Counted from the stretch's first letter, positions 39,670 to 48,581 are shown. The stretch: DNA of 64,000 bases from an uncultured Bacteroidales bacterium (GCA_947593515.1 CANQDQ010000002.1:51471-115470); one strand, 5' to 3'. Program-made: numbers and translations. The notes: generated from the sequence alone by a model not told the origin.

Positions 39670-41310
39670 ATGTACAGAAAGAATTTCGGGATAATATGCG
39701 GACGGTGGCAGAGAAAATTTTTATGGTTGTTTTCTCTCTTGTGTCCGGCGCTTTCGCTTTCGGCGCAGACGGACTCCTCTTTGGTGCGTCCCGATAGCGT
39801 GCGGCGAGCGGCGCAGGAAAAAGTATATCTCGAAGCAGCCGACGAATTGAGTTTCGACGAATCTGTCGCTCCCGATTTCCAGATACTTCGCGGCAATGTG
39901 CGTTTTCGCAAGGACAGTATGTATATGTATTGCGACAGCGCCTATTTTTATGAAAAAAGCAATTCGCTCGATGCTTTCGGACACGTGAAAATGGAGCAGG
40001 GCGATACGCTCTTTATTTTCGGCGACAAACTTTTTTACGACGGTGAAACGCAGTTGGCGCGCTTGCGCAACAACGTCCGTATGCTCGATAGGGAAGTCGT
40101 CCTTTCCACCGACAGTTTCAATTACGATTTGGAGCCGAATATCGGCTATTACTTCAATGGCGGTTCGGTAGCCGACACCGTCAATCGGCTCACTTCGTTT
40201 TACGGACAGTACAGTCCCGACACGAAAGAAGCCGTTTTCAATTACGACGTCGAGCTGCACAACCCGCAGTTCGTTATTTACTCCGATACGCTCAAATACA
40301 ATACGCAGACGAAAATAGCCGACATCGTGGGACCTTCGGTCATCGTGTCCGACAGCAATACCATATACTCGTCGCTCGGTTTCTACGACACTGCTGCCGA
40401 CGAAGCAAAACTGTACAACCGTTCGGTCGTCGTATCGGGGAATCAAAAAATGACCGGCGATACGATATTGTACGACCGCAAGCAGGGATTCGGCGAAGCC
40501 TTCGGACATATCGTCGTCGATGATACCGTGCGGTTGATGCAGATGACCGGAAACTACGGCTTTTACGACGAACGGCGGGAAGCCTCCTTCGCCACCGATT
40601 CAGCCTTGCTGATCGATTATTCCCAACGCGATACGCTCTACCTCCATGCCGATACGCTGCAATCGGTTATGTTGCAAGACCGCCGCATTTTGCAGGCATA
40701 CCACGAGGTGCGTATTTTCCGCAACGACGTGCAGGCTATTTGCGATTCGATGATATACGACATTGCCGATTCGGTACTGGTCATGATGTACGGACCGGTG
40801 ATGTGGAATCTCGACTGCCAGATTTTCGGCGATACGATTAAAGTGTTTATGAACGATTCTACGGTGGATTGGGCGCACATTCCCGATTTCGCCTTTGCCG
40901 TTCAACAGAAAGATACGGCGTTTTTCGACCAGCTGACGGGAAAAGACCTGAAAGCCTATTTCCGGAACGGCGATATAGAACGTATCGAAGTGAGCGGCAA
41001 TGTGGAAACGATATTTTATCCGCAGGAGTCGGACATGACATTTACGGGTATGAACAAAGCGGAAACGAGTTTTCTTACCATGTATCTGAAAAACAGCAAA
41101 ATGGAAAAGCTGAAAATGTGGCCTACCGTCGATGGCACGATGACGCCTATTTCGAAATTGAAGCCGTCGATGATTTTTCTGCCGCAATATAAATGGTACG
41201 AAAGCTATCGTCCGAAAAACAAACAAGACCTTTTCCGAAGAACCAACCGCCCGGCGGAGGAATTGAAAAAGAATGCACGATCGATAACGATGATTGAAGA
41301 AGAGGAGTAG
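39670..41310 (+). CDS. OstA/LptA-domain protein
   Basis: A 546-residue secreted protein. The N-terminus has a signal peptide (WLFSLLCPALSLSAQ). The remainder is repetitive beta structure of the LptA/OstA type, with strands such as FQILRGNVRFRKDSMYMYCD, DAFGHVKMEQGDTLFIFGD and IERIEVSGNVETIFY, each with the alternating pattern of a beta-taco. These proteins form or plug the bridge carrying lipopolysaccharide to the outer membrane. At this length it is larger than E. coli LptA and lacks the LptD barrel, as usual in Bacteroidota. Its place directly after SurA-like genes supports an envelope-assembly role. mutL follows 9 bp later. Confidence 0.88.
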   Translation: MYRKNFGIICGRWQRKFLWLFSLLCPALSLSAQTDSSLVRPDSVRRAAQEKVYLEAADELSFDESVAPDFQILRGNVRFRKDSMYMYCDSAYFYEKSNSLDAFGHVKMEQGDTLFIFGDKLFYDGETQLARLRNNVRMLDREVVLSTDSFNYDLEPNIGYYFNGGSVADTVNRLTSFYGQYSPDTKEAVFNYDVELHNPQFVIYSDTLKYNTQTKIADIVGPSVIVSDSNTIYSSLGFYDTAADEAKLYNRSVVVSGNQKMTGDTILYDRKQGFGEAFGHIVVDDTVRLMQMTGNYGFYDERREASFATDSALLIDYSQRDTLYLHADTLQSVMLQDRRILQAYHEVRIFRNDVQAICDSMIYDIADSVLVMMYGPVMWNLDCQIFGDTIKVFMNDSTVDWAHIPDFAFAVQQKDTAFFDQLTGKDLKAYFRNGDIERIEVSGNVETIFYPQESDMTFTGMNKAETSFLTMYLKNSKMEKLKMWPTVDGTMTPISKLKPSMIFLPQYKWYESYRPKNKQDLFRRTNRPAEELKKNARSITMIEEEE

Positions 41311-41319
41311 TATTTGGTT

Positions 41320-43224
41320 ATGAGCGATGTAATACAATTGCTGCCCGATTCGGTGGCGAACCAGATTGCCGCCGGAGAAGTGATACAACGGCCGGCTTCC
41401 GTCGTCAAGGAGCTGGTCGAAAATGCTATCGACGCCCAAGCCACCGAGATACAGATTATCATCAAAGATGCCGGACGCACGCTGATACAGGTTATCGACA
41501 ACGGGAAAGGTATGTCCGAAACCGATGCGCGCCTGTCGTTCGAGCGTCATGCCACCTCGAAAATCCGCTCGGCGCAAGACCTGTTTTCGCTGCATACGAT
41601 GGGCTTTCGCGGGGAGGCGTTGGCTTCGATTGCCGCTATCGCCCAAGTGGAGCTGCGCACCCGCCGCGCCGACGACGAGATAGGTACTTCCATACTTATT
41701 TCCGGCTCCAAAGTCGAGGCGCAGGAATATGTCGCCTGTCCCGTCGGCGCCAATTTCATGGTGAAAAATATTTTTTTTAACGTACCGGCACGACGCAAGT
41801 TTTTGAAATCCAATCAGGTGGAATTCGGTTATATCCTTGCCGAGTTCGAGCGCATGGCGCTTATCAATACCGATATCGCTTTCCGCCTCATACACAACGA
41901 TGTCGAACTGTACAATCTCACGCCCTGCACTTTCCGGCAGCGCATCACCTCGCTTTTCGGGAAAAATCTCAATCCCCATTTGCTGGCGGTCGATGTGCAG
42001 ACCTCACTCGTTTCCATTACCGGATATGTGGGGCACCCCGAGTCGGCACGCAAACGCAATGCGTGGCAGTATTTTTTCGTGAACGGTCGGTATATGCGAC
42101 ACCCGTATTTCTACAAAGCCGTCGTTTCCAATTACGAACAGCTGCTTCCGGCGGGAGAGATGCCGCACTTTTTCCTGCACATACAGGTCGAGCCGGCAAC
42201 GATAGATGTCAATATACACCCGACCAAGACGGAGATAAAATTCGAAAACGAGCAGCCGATATGGCAGATTCTTTCGTCGGCGGTGAAAGAGGCGTTGGGA
42301 AAATCCAATGCCGTGCCGTCGATTGATTTCGATACCGAAGGCGCTCCGGAAATTCCGATTCTGCACAATAACCAAGAGGTGCATACGCCGAAAGTATCGT
42401 TCTCGCCCGATTACAATCCGTTCCGCTCGGCATCGGCGGGGAATGGGGTAGGGAAACGTCCGTCATACGACTGGACGCAGCTGTATAAAGATTTTCAAGC
42501 CGACAAGAGTTCTCCGGCCGTGCCCGACGACGGCGATGTTACGATACCTTCGCGCATCAACCGTCCTGCTCCCGACGACGAGGCTGCCGGCAGCGGAACG
42601 AAAACCTCCGATGCCATACAGCTTTCGCTGCCCGCGAACGACGCGCGGCAGCCGGTAAGCACCGGTGCCGAATACCTGCAAATCAAAGGACGCTACATTC
42701 TTACCTCCGCCAAGTCGGGATTGATGATTATCGACCAGCACCGTGCGCATATCCGCATACTTTTCGAGCGGTATATGGCGCATATCAAGGAGAAAAAAGG
42801 CGTTTCGCAGCGGCTGCTTTTCCCCGAAATGATACAGCTCTCGCCGGCGCAGGGCGCCAACCTGCTTTCGGTGCAGGACGATTTCGAGCTGTTGGGTTTC
42901 GACATTTCCGATATGGGCGGCGGCTCGTATGCCATCAATGCCGTTCCTGCCGGCATCGACGGACTGGATATTCCCACGCTTATCGACAAGATGCTCGAAA
43001 CCGCCTCGCAGCGGGGCGGCGACGTGAGCGTCGATATCCATGAAGCGGTATCGCTTACGCTGGCGGAGTCGGCTGCCATACCGTACGGACAGGTGCTCTC
43101 CGCTCCGGAAATGGAGCAGTTGGTGGGCGACCTTTTCGCGCTCTCCGTGCCCAATTACACGCCCGACGGAAAACCTGTCATCTCGGTCGTTTCCGACGAT
43201 GAACTGACTAAAAGATTCCGATAG
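41320..43224 (+). CDS. mutL: DNA mismatch repair protein MutL
   Basis: A 634-residue GHKL ATPase that links MutS to later mismatch-repair steps. The N-terminal motifs are [34 protein letters not shown] and GFRGEALAS. Residues about 335-440 are a variable linker and the rest is the dimerisation domain. The endonuclease motif DQHAxxER appears as DQHRAHIR at residue 472, and the later Cys-Pro-x-Gly-Arg-Pro motif appears as [10 protein letters not shown], so metal-ligand residues are missing. The start is the ATG at 41320 ([15 protein letters not shown]); a TTG at 41314 is also possible. It is co-transcribed with envelope genes on both sides. Confidence 0.95.
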   Translation: MSDVIQLLPDSVANQIAAGEVIQRPASVVKELVENAIDAQATEIQIIIKDAGRTLIQVIDNGKGMSETDARLSFERHATSKIRSAQDLFSLHTMGFRGEALASIAAIAQVELRTRRADDEIGTSILISGSKVEAQEYVACPVGANFMVKNIFFNVPARRKFLKSNQVEFGYILAEFERMALINTDIAFRLIHNDVELYNLTPCTFRQRITSLFGKNLNPHLLAVDVQTSLVSITGYVGHPESARKRNAWQYFFVNGRYMRHPYFYKAVVSNYEQLLPAGEMPHFFLHIQVEPATIDVNIHPTKTEIKFENEQPIWQILSSAVKEALGKSNAVPSIDFDTEGAPEIPILHNNQEVHTPKVSFSPDYNPFRSASAGNGVGKRPSYDWTQLYKDFQADKSSPAVPDDGDVTIPSRINRPAPDDEAAGSGTKTSDAIQLSLPANDARQPVSTGAEYLQIKGRYILTSAKSGLMIIDQHRAHIRILFERYMAHIKEKKGVSQRLLFPEMIQLSPAQGANLLSVQDDFELLGFDISDMGGGSYAINAVPAGIDGLDIPTLIDKMLETASQRGGDVSVDIHEAVSLTLAESAAIPYGQVLSAPEMEQLVGDLFALSVPNYTPDGKPVISVVSDDELTKRFR

Positions 43225-43228
43225 CGCC

Positions 43229-44134
43229 ATGAAATACGCCACCCTGCATACGGTCGTTTTGCTGCTTCTCCTGCTTCTTGGGAGCGGCGTTGCCGGCGCG
43301 CGAAAGAAAAAAACGCCTGTCGAGCAAATCTCCGCAGAACAGGCGTTTATGGAAAAGAATTTTTCGCAGATTCCGTGTCGGGAGTGGGCGGCGGGACGCA
43401 CATTCATCTACCTCGACAGCACGCTGTCGCCGTTGCTGCAACCGCAATATCCGCTTCTGCCGGACTCGTCGCTTCGCGGAAAACTGTTCGTTTTCTGCGG
43501 CTTTACCGACGCTTCGATGTGGGGCGGCGGCACGATGGACATCGTGTTCGAGTGCGAAGGCACACGCTATTACTATAAAACGGGAAAGACGCTCGACGAC
43601 ATCAAGAACACGGCTTATGCGCCGCTGCTGCCCATGCTGATAGCGCAGGACGAAGTAGAACTCGCAAGGAGTCTGTTGGCCGGGCGCACGCTCTATGCCC
43701 GCCCTGCCGTGTGGGTCGATTCGCTCGGAAACACCTGCGACGGCGGTCGCTATTGCGCCGTTACGGTGAAAGACGTGGAGCCGGGCAACGGCATTTACCC
43801 GATGGCTTTCGTCATCGAGGACGACGAGGCGAAAACGTATCGGGTATATGGAAGCCTCACGCAGACCTCCCGTCTGCAAGCGGCTACGTTCGACCGCCTT
43901 TTCACGTTCGACAACCCGCGTGCACGGTATGCCGACATATCCGATAAACACTGGCGGCTGATAACGCACGGCGAAGTTGCCGCCGGCATGACGAAAGACG
44001 AATGCCGCCTGTCGCTGGGGCGTCCGCAGCGGGTGCGCGAAATCCCCACGTACAGCGGATTAAATGAAGAATGGTATTACAATACGGGAGCTTATCTCTT
44101 TTTTGAAGACGGAAAACTGGTACGCTTCCGATAA
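43229..44134 (+). CDS. Secreted protein with BamE-like C-terminus
   Basis: A 301-residue protein I cannot assign to a named family. The N-terminus is a long hydrophobic signal peptide (LHTVVLLLLLLLGSGVAG). The last 60 residues (ITHGEVAAGMTKDECRLSLG, RPQRVREI, EEWYYNTGAYLFFEDGKLVR) match the pattern of SmpA/BamE-type small outer-membrane assembly domains: a short helix pair, then a Gly-Pro turn and two strands. It lies 4 bp after mutL and 12 bp before murB, in the envelope operon. A supporting role in outer-membrane assembly is inferred only from this fold resemblance and context. Confidence 0.7.
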   Translation: MKYATLHTVVLLLLLLLGSGVAGARKKKTPVEQISAEQAFMEKNFSQIPCREWAAGRTFIYLDSTLSPLLQPQYPLLPDSSLRGKLFVFCGFTDASMWGGGTMDIVFECEGTRYYYKTGKTLDDIKNTAYAPLLPMLIAQDEVELARSLLAGRTLYARPAVWVDSLGNTCDGGRYCAVTVKDVEPGNGIYPMAFVIEDDEAKTYRVYGSLTQTSRLQAATFDRLFTFDNPRARYADISDKHWRLITHGEVAAGMTKDECRLSLGRPQRVREIPTYSGLNEEWYYNTGAYLFFEDGKLVRFR

Positions 44135-44146
44135 AATAAACGAAAT

Positions 44147-45160
44147 ATGATTACGTACGAAAATTACTCGCTGCAAACGCTGCACACCTTTCATCTGCCG
44201 ATAAAGACACGCTATTACGTGGAATATGCGTCGGTCGATGAGTTGCGCATGTTCCTTGCCGAATCGCCGCTGGTCAAGGAATATCCGCTGTTCCACATGG
44301 GCGGCGGGAGCAACCTGCTCTTTCTGCACGACTACGAAGGCGTGGTGCTGCACTCGGGAATACGTTTCATCGAAACCCTTTCCGATGACGACGACACCGT
44401 ATTGCTGCGCGTCGGGGCGGCAGTCGAGTGGGACACCCTTGTCGAGTATTGCGTGAAAAAGAGTTGGGGCGGCATCGAAAACATGTCGCTCATACCCGGC
44501 GAAGTCGGTGCATCGGCAGTGCAGAACATCGGCGCCTACGGCGTGGAGGTGAAAGACGTCATCGAGCAGGTCGAAACCGTCGAGATACAAAGCGGTGCGA
44601 TACGCATCTTTTCGACGGCGGAGTGCCGCTACGCCTACCGCGACAGCATCTTCAAAAACGAATTAAAAGGAAAATACATCGTTACCGCCGTGCAGTACCG
44701 CCTGCAAAAAAATCCCGAATACCATTTGGAATACGGACACCTGCGCGAAACCATCGGCGACCGACCCCTGTCGCTTTCGTTGGTGCGTCAGGTCGTCATG
44801 GATATACGCCATTCCAAACTGCCCGATTGCAATGCCTGCGGCAATGCCGGAAGTTTTTTCAAAAATCCGATTGTGCCGGTCGCTCTCTATGAAAAATTGA
44901 AGAAACGCTATCCCGATATGCCGGCTTATCCTGTCGATGCCGAGCGGGTGAAGCTGCCTGCCGGCTGGCTTATCGACCGTGCCGGCTGGCGGGGCAGGAC
45001 GCATCGCGGCGCCGGCGTTTGCGACACGCAGGCGTTGGTGCTGATAAACAAGGGCGATGCCGCGCCGCAGGATATTGTCGAACTGTCGTATATGATATGC
45101 CGCTCCATAAAAGAGCAGTACGGCGTGGAGCTGACACCCGAAGTGAATATTATAGACTGA
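44147..45160 (+). CDS. murB: UDP-N-acetylenolpyruvoylglucosamine reductase
   Basis: A 337-residue FAD enzyme that forms UDP-N-acetylmuramate for peptidoglycan. The FAD-binding half has FHMGGGSNLLFLHDYEGVVL and LIPGEVGASAVQNIGAYGVE. The type I substrate loop is CRYAYRDSIFKNEL, the catalytic serine lies in GNAGSFFKNP, and the C-terminal acidic residue is in GVELTPEVNIID. The length and insertions match type I MurB (as in E. coli). It sits 12 bp after the BamE-like gene and 4 bp before the metallo-hydrolase. Confidence 0.96.
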   Translation: MITYENYSLQTLHTFHLPIKTRYYVEYASVDELRMFLAESPLVKEYPLFHMGGGSNLLFLHDYEGVVLHSGIRFIETLSDDDDTVLLRVGAAVEWDTLVEYCVKKSWGGIENMSLIPGEVGASAVQNIGAYGVEVKDVIEQVETVEIQSGAIRIFSTAECRYAYRDSIFKNELKGKYIVTAVQYRLQKNPEYHLEYGHLRETIGDRPLSLSLVRQVVMDIRHSKLPDCNACGNAGSFFKNPIVPVALYEKLKKRYPDMPAYPVDAERVKLPAGWLIDRAGWRGRTHRGAGVCDTQALVLINKGDAAPQDIVELSYMICRSIKEQYGVELTPEVNIID

Positions 45161-45164
45161 AATC

Positions 45165-45929
45165 ATGCGCATCGAATTTTTGGGAACGGGAACATCGACC
45201 GGCGTGCCTACCATAGGATGCGGGTGCGAGGTGTGCCGCTCCGCCGACCCTCGCGACAACCGCCTGCGCTCGTCGGTGTGCGTAACCGTCGGCGGGAAAA
45301 ATATTTTGATTGACTGCGGACCCGATTTCCGCCAACAGATTCTGCGCAGCGGCATCGACCGCATCGACGCCGTACTGATTACCCACGAACACTACGACCA
45401 CATTTCGGCTATCGACGAACTGCGGAGTTTCAGCAAAGAGTCGCCCGTGCCCCTCTATGCCGAGCCGAATGTGCTGGAAGTCATTACCGAACACTTTTTT
45501 TACTGCTTCAACAAACACCCGTATGCCGGTGTGGCGCATTTGCAGCTGCACGCGCTCGACGATTTGCGCCCGTTCACTGTGCAGGGCATTGAAGTCGTGC
45601 CCATACGGGTCATGCACGGCGCGCTGCCCATCGTCGGATTCCGCATCGGGCGCTTTGCCTACATGACCGATATGCTCACCCTGCCCGAGAGCGAGTATGC
45701 CAAACTGGCAGGATTAGAAATATTGGTGATAAATGCGTTGCGGCACCAACCCCATGCCACGCACCAGACGCTTGCCGACGCCCTTGCCGTTATCGAGCGG
45801 TTAGCGCCCGAACGGGCTTACCTCACGCATATATGCCACCACATGGGCTTCCAAGCTGAGGAGGAGAAGAAACTCCCCGCCGGAGTCGCCTTTGCCTACG
45901 ACGGATTGGTACTCCACACCCGCGACTGA
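45165..45929 (+). CDS. MBL-fold metallo-hydrolase (PhnP-like)
   Basis: A 254-residue metallo-beta-lactamase-fold hydrolase. It has the dinuclear metal motif THEHYDHIS, an upstream DCGPDFRQQ, the later histidine in VMHGALPIVGFRIG, and the terminal THICHHMGF. Near the start it has three closely spaced cysteines (PTIGCGCEVCRSADPRDN), as in PhnP-type cyclic phosphate phosphodiesterases. No phn genes are nearby, so it more likely acts as a general phosphodiesterase or in nucleic-acid processing. It is the last gene of the operon, 4 bp after murB. Confidence 0.85.
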   Translation: MRIEFLGTGTSTGVPTIGCGCEVCRSADPRDNRLRSSVCVTVGGKNILIDCGPDFRQQILRSGIDRIDAVLITHEHYDHISAIDELRSFSKESPVPLYAEPNVLEVITEHFFYCFNKHPYAGVAHLQLHALDDLRPFTVQGIEVVPIRVMHGALPIVGFRIGRFAYMTDMLTLPESEYAKLAGLEILVINALRHQPHATHQTLADALAVIERLAPERAYLTHICHHMGFQAEEEKKLPAGVAFAYDGLVLHTRD

Positions 45930-45966
45930 ATAACCTTACGAAAAATCGCCGCTTTTCCGATGAAAT

Positions 45967-46000
45967 AAAAAAAACGCCCTGCCATGAGAATGGCAGGGCG
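45967..46000 (-). terminator. Terminator of the BspA-like gene
   Basis: A perfect 11-bp stem, CGCCCTGCCAT at 45975-45985 with ATGGCAGGGCG at 45990-46000 and a 4-nt loop. On the minus strand it is followed by eight T at 45967-45974. Confidence 0.85.
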
Positions 46001-46051
46001 GCGGGTCAAAGATCATCTATTCAGGAAATTCTCTTTTCATTTTATCTTGCG

Positions 46052-47956
46052 CTATCGGGCGATAATCATCGTCTTGCCGTTCACGATATACGCGCCGTTC
46101 TGTAACGTTTTGAGGTCTGCGGCATCGTTCGTTTCGAGCACCAATACGCCTTGCAGGTTATATACTGTTACGTGTTCGTCGGCTTTGTCTTGTTGTATTT
46201 CCGTAATGGCGGACGATTCGTCTATCGGCAATATCGTTCCGAACTCCTTCCACCCTTCGGCGGCTTTATATAATTTTATCGATTCGGCAGGTACATAGAG
46301 CGTGCAATTGGAGCAATCCACATTGTAGAAAACAGATTTTCTGTCAATATTATTCACCGGTGTCGGGTTATAAGCAGTTACCGATGTCAAGCCGCTGCAA
46401 CCATCAAAAACATAAACGCCGATAGCGGTAACGCTATTGCCTATCGTTACCGACGTCAAGCTCTCGCAATACGAAAAAGCATAGTCGCCGATAGTGGTAA
46501 CACTCTCGGGTATCGTTACTGATGTCAAGCCCCTGCAACCGGAAAAAGTATTGGGGTAGATCTCGGTAACACCGTCAGGTATTTTCAGGTCGGTAACAAG
46601 TGTATTATCCAAATAAAGATTAGGAGCATAACATAGCGGATTAGAACCATAAGGATCCTTAAAGTCTATCCGGCACCATGCTGCCAAATCCGAGATATAC
46701 ACTTTTTCCAGGTAGAAGCAATTGGCAAAAGCCTCACGACCGATAGAAGTAACATTTTCGGGTATCGTTACCGACGTCAAGCCGTAGCAATACGCAAAAG
46801 CATGGTCTCCGATAGTCTGAACACTCTTAGGAATTGTTACCGACGTCAAGCTCTCGCAATGCTCAAAAGCCCTCTCGCCGATAACCTTAACTTCATTGGG
46901 TATGGTATATTCGGACAGACCGCTATTGAAAGCAAAGGCTTTCAAGGTATCGTTTACAATAAGACAACGCCCATAGTCCGATGCAAATTTTCCCTTAAAT
47001 TCGGTCAAGCTCTCGCAATACGAAAAAGCATAGTTGCCGATAGAGGTAACACTTTCGGGTATCGTTACCGACATTAAGCCACTACATCCCCAAAAGGCTT
47101 CGTCGCCGATAGAGGTAACACCGTTAGGTATCGTTACTGATGTCAAGCCCTTGCAAGACACAAAAACTCCGCCGCCGATAACCTTAACTTCATTGGGTAT
47201 GGTATATTCGGACAATCCACTCGGAGCAAAAGCCTCCAACGTGTCGTTTACGACAAGACAACGATTGTCTGACGACGCCCATTTTCCGTTAAAGTATTGC
47301 AATTCTGAACATTCGGAAAAAGCACTTTCCTTAATGGTTGTAACGCTCTCGGGAATCGTTACGGACGTGATGCTTGTACAATACTGAAAACGGTTGTCGA
47401 TAGTCGTTATGTCTTCGGGAATTGTCAATTCTGTTACAGGGCTGTCATTCAGATAGAGATTATGGGCATAATATAATGGATTGGCAGAGTAACCATCAAA
47501 TTCGATATGCCACCATGCATCCAAGTCCGAGATATGTACTTCTTTTAAGCTCTCGCAATAGTAAAAAGCATAGTTGCCGATAGAGGTAACACTTTCGGGT
47601 ATTGTTACCGATGTCAAGCCGTCGCAACCGTAAAAAGCAGAAGAGCCGATAGTGGTAACGCCGTCAGGTATCGTTACCTCCGTCAAGCCCTCGCACCTGA
47701 AAAAAGCTTGGCGGCCGATAGCGATAACCCGATATTCGCTTCCCTCGTACGTTACCGTTGCGGGAATGACTACATCGCCCGAATAATCGCTCGAATAACC
47801 AGTTTTAGACGTAACCTCGACCGTCTTTTCATCCGACGAAGGAATGTAGTAATAGATGCCGTCTGCATAAAAGCTATACGCCCACGCGGCAGGGGAGAAG
47901 GCGAGGAAAAAGATGACTCCCCAAATTTTCTGAAACATTTGTTTGTGTCGTTTCAT
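46052..47956 (-). CDS. BspA-family leucine-rich repeat surface protein
   Basis: A 634-residue secreted protein. The signal peptide is KRHKQMFQKIWGVIFFLAFS with cleavage near AWA. It then carries about 15 LRR_5 repeats of the form LTSVTIPESVTSIGNYAF plus a short Cys-Glu-Ser or Cys-x-Gly ending. Two larger modules are duplicated: LDAWWHIEFDGYSANPLYY with LAAWCRIDFKDPYGSNPLCY, and NRCLVVNDTLEAFAPSGLSE with GRCLIVNDTLKAFAFNSGLSE. The C-terminal 55 residues (VTVYNLQGVLVLETND, LKTLQNGAYIVNGKTMIIAR) resemble a type IX secretion sorting domain. BspA relatives bind host matrix proteins or other bacteria. The start is taken at 47956 rather than the ATG 7 codons upstream. Confidence 0.88.
   Translation of the reverse strand: MKRHKQMFQKIWGVIFFLAFSPAAWAYSFYADGIYYYIPSSDEKTVEVTSKTGYSSDYSGDVVIPATVTYEGSEYRVIAIGRQAFFRCEGLTEVTIPDGVTTIGSSAFYGCDGLTSVTIPESVTSIGNYAFYYCESLKEVHISDLDAWWHIEFDGYSANPLYYAHNLYLNDSPVTELTIPEDITTIDNRFQYCTSITSVTIPESVTTIKESAFSECSELQYFNGKWASSDNRCLVVNDTLEAFAPSGLSEYTIPNEVKVIGGGVFVSCKGLTSVTIPNGVTSIGDEAFWGCSGLMSVTIPESVTSIGNYAFSYCESLTEFKGKFASDYGRCLIVNDTLKAFAFNSGLSEYTIPNEVKVIGERAFEHCESLTSVTIPKSVQTIGDHAFAYCYGLTSVTIPENVTSIGREAFANCFYLEKVYISDLAAWCRIDFKDPYGSNPLCYAPNLYLDNTLVTDLKIPDGVTEIYPNTFSGCRGLTSVTIPESVTTIGDYAFSYCESLTSVTIGNSVTAIGVYVFDGCSGLTSVTAYNPTPVNNIDRKSVFYNVDCSNCTLYVPAESIKLYKAAEGWKEFGTILPIDESSAITEIQQDKADEHVTVYNLQGVLVLETNDAADLKTLQNGAYIVNGKTMIIAR
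46373..47700 (-). repeat. Tandem LRR_5 repeat array in the BspA-like gene
   Basis: Units of about 69 bp (23 residues) recur across this stretch. They share blocks such as GGTATCGTTACCGA and CTCGCAATACGAAAAAGCAT on the plus strand. Two copies of some units are nearly identical at the DNA level (for example around 46460-46510 and 47000-47050), so the array could expand or contract by recombination. Confidence 0.7.
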
Positions 47957-48027
47957 TGTAAAAAAATTAAAAGGCACTTGCGGCTCGGAGAGTGCCGATA
48001 ACGGTTTTTCGATTCAGGCATAAAAAA

Positions 48028-48070
48028 GAAGCGGAGCCACTGTTTCACTCGCCTACTCAGTGTGGGCTTC
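48028..48070 (-). ncRNA. Leader hairpin, possible regulatory RNA
   Basis: GAAGC at 48028-48032 pairs with GCTTC at 48066-48070, and CCACTG at 48037-48042 pairs with the CAGTG-TGG segment at 48058-48065, around a 15-nt loop. It lies about 70 nt before the BspA-like ATG in its predicted leader. No known riboswitch is recognised. Confidence 0.3.
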
Positions 48071-48148
48071 GACTCCCCCAATATACTCGGCAAGTAAACG
48101 CAACTCCACTTTGGTCGTATATCCGAGATAGATATAACAAACCAAAGA

Positions 48149-48296
48149 AAGAGCGTACTTTCATTACCATTCCGTATATTGTTGAAATTGTCGAAGTTTC
48201 ACTAAGGGAACGATGCGAAAACGCTTTCTTCAATATGTCTGCACACCGGTGGGGTGTACGGAGCAAAGGTAGTCATTTTCTTGAAAGTACGCTCTT
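48149..48296. repeat. 14-bp inverted repeat pair
   Basis: AAGAGCGTACTTTC at 48149-48162 is the exact reverse complement of 48283-48296. The arms are 120 bp apart and flank a minus-strand TACCTTTG -7 element at 48264-48271. Confidence 0.7.
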
Positions 48297-48447
48297 GTAT
48301 CGCCGTTTTTTTATCGAAAAAGATAAAAAGCGGTTTTTCTCGGCACAAAAACAGACGCCGGCAAACACCTCTCCGTCTGCGCAGGGAAGGCGAATTGCCA
48401 GCAAGCAATCGCCCGTAAAAAGCAGTCGGCGCATCATGCCGGCACAT
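48202..48447 (-). CDS. Doubtful 81-residue Arg/Cys-rich frame
   Basis: The frame runs from ATG at 48447 to TAG at 48202 and encodes an 81-residue peptide beginning MCRHDAPTAFYGRLLAGNSP and ending VCRHIEESVFASFP. It starts about 20 nt after a well-formed promoter, which is the main argument for it. The composition (runs of Arg, scattered Cys) is odd, and part of the frame overlaps the second promoter and one arm of the inverted repeat. It may be an untranslated product of a conserved nucleotide element. No function is suggested. Confidence 0.25.
   Translation of the reverse strand: MCRHDAPTAFYGRLLAGNSPSLRRRRGVCRRLFLCREKPLFIFFDKKTAIQERTFKKMTTFAPYTPPVCRHIEESVFASFP
48264..48271 (-). promoter_or_regulatory. 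Candidate -7 element for the BspA-like gene
   Basis: The minus strand reads TACCTTTG. The predicted transcript would begin near 48257 and have a 300-nt leader. No -33 TTG is evident. Confidence 0.4.
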
Positions 48448-48472
48448 TTTCGTGGCCTTTTCTATTTCCTTG

Positions 48473-48503
48473 CAAAGATAATTCAGAAAATAAAATTTCC
48501 AAA
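48473..48503 (-). promoter_or_regulatory. Leftward promoter in the BspA upstream region
   Basis: The minus strand has a TTTG box at 48500-48503 and TATCTTTG at 48473-48480, separated by 19 bp. This is a well-matched promoter about 100 bp past the end of recQ and directed toward the BspA-like gene. Confidence 0.55.
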
Positions 48504-48581
48504 AACTTTCCGCTAAAAATTTTTGCATTCTTTTGAGGTGGAGAAGGAGGAAAAGAGAGCCGCAGGGCGGCAGGCGTGAAA

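Larger units (their letters stand above)
47957..48581 (-). other. Long upstream region of the BspA-like gene with structured elements
   Basis: This 625-bp gap contains two minus-strand promoters (48473-48503 and 48264-48271). It also has a 14-bp perfect inverted repeat (AAGAGCGTACTTTC at 48149-48162 and GAAAGTACGCTCTT at 48283-48296) and a compound hairpin at 48028-48070. An 81-codon frame sits at 48202-48447. From the second promoter the leader of the BspA-like gene would be about 300 nt. The region reads like a conserved leader or repeated intergenic unit rather than random spacer, but there is only one copy in this window. Confidence 0.5.

Noticed and set aside
46373..47700. Regular repeats that might suggest a CRISPR array
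   Set aside because: The repeats are in frame, about 69 bp, divergent, and encode leucine-rich repeats. There are no unique spacers and no cas genes.
47992..48516. A 174-codon plus-strand frame upstream of the BspA-like gene
   Set aside because: It runs against the promoters and hairpins of the region, has no domain, and is more likely an accidental frame across a conserved nucleotide element.
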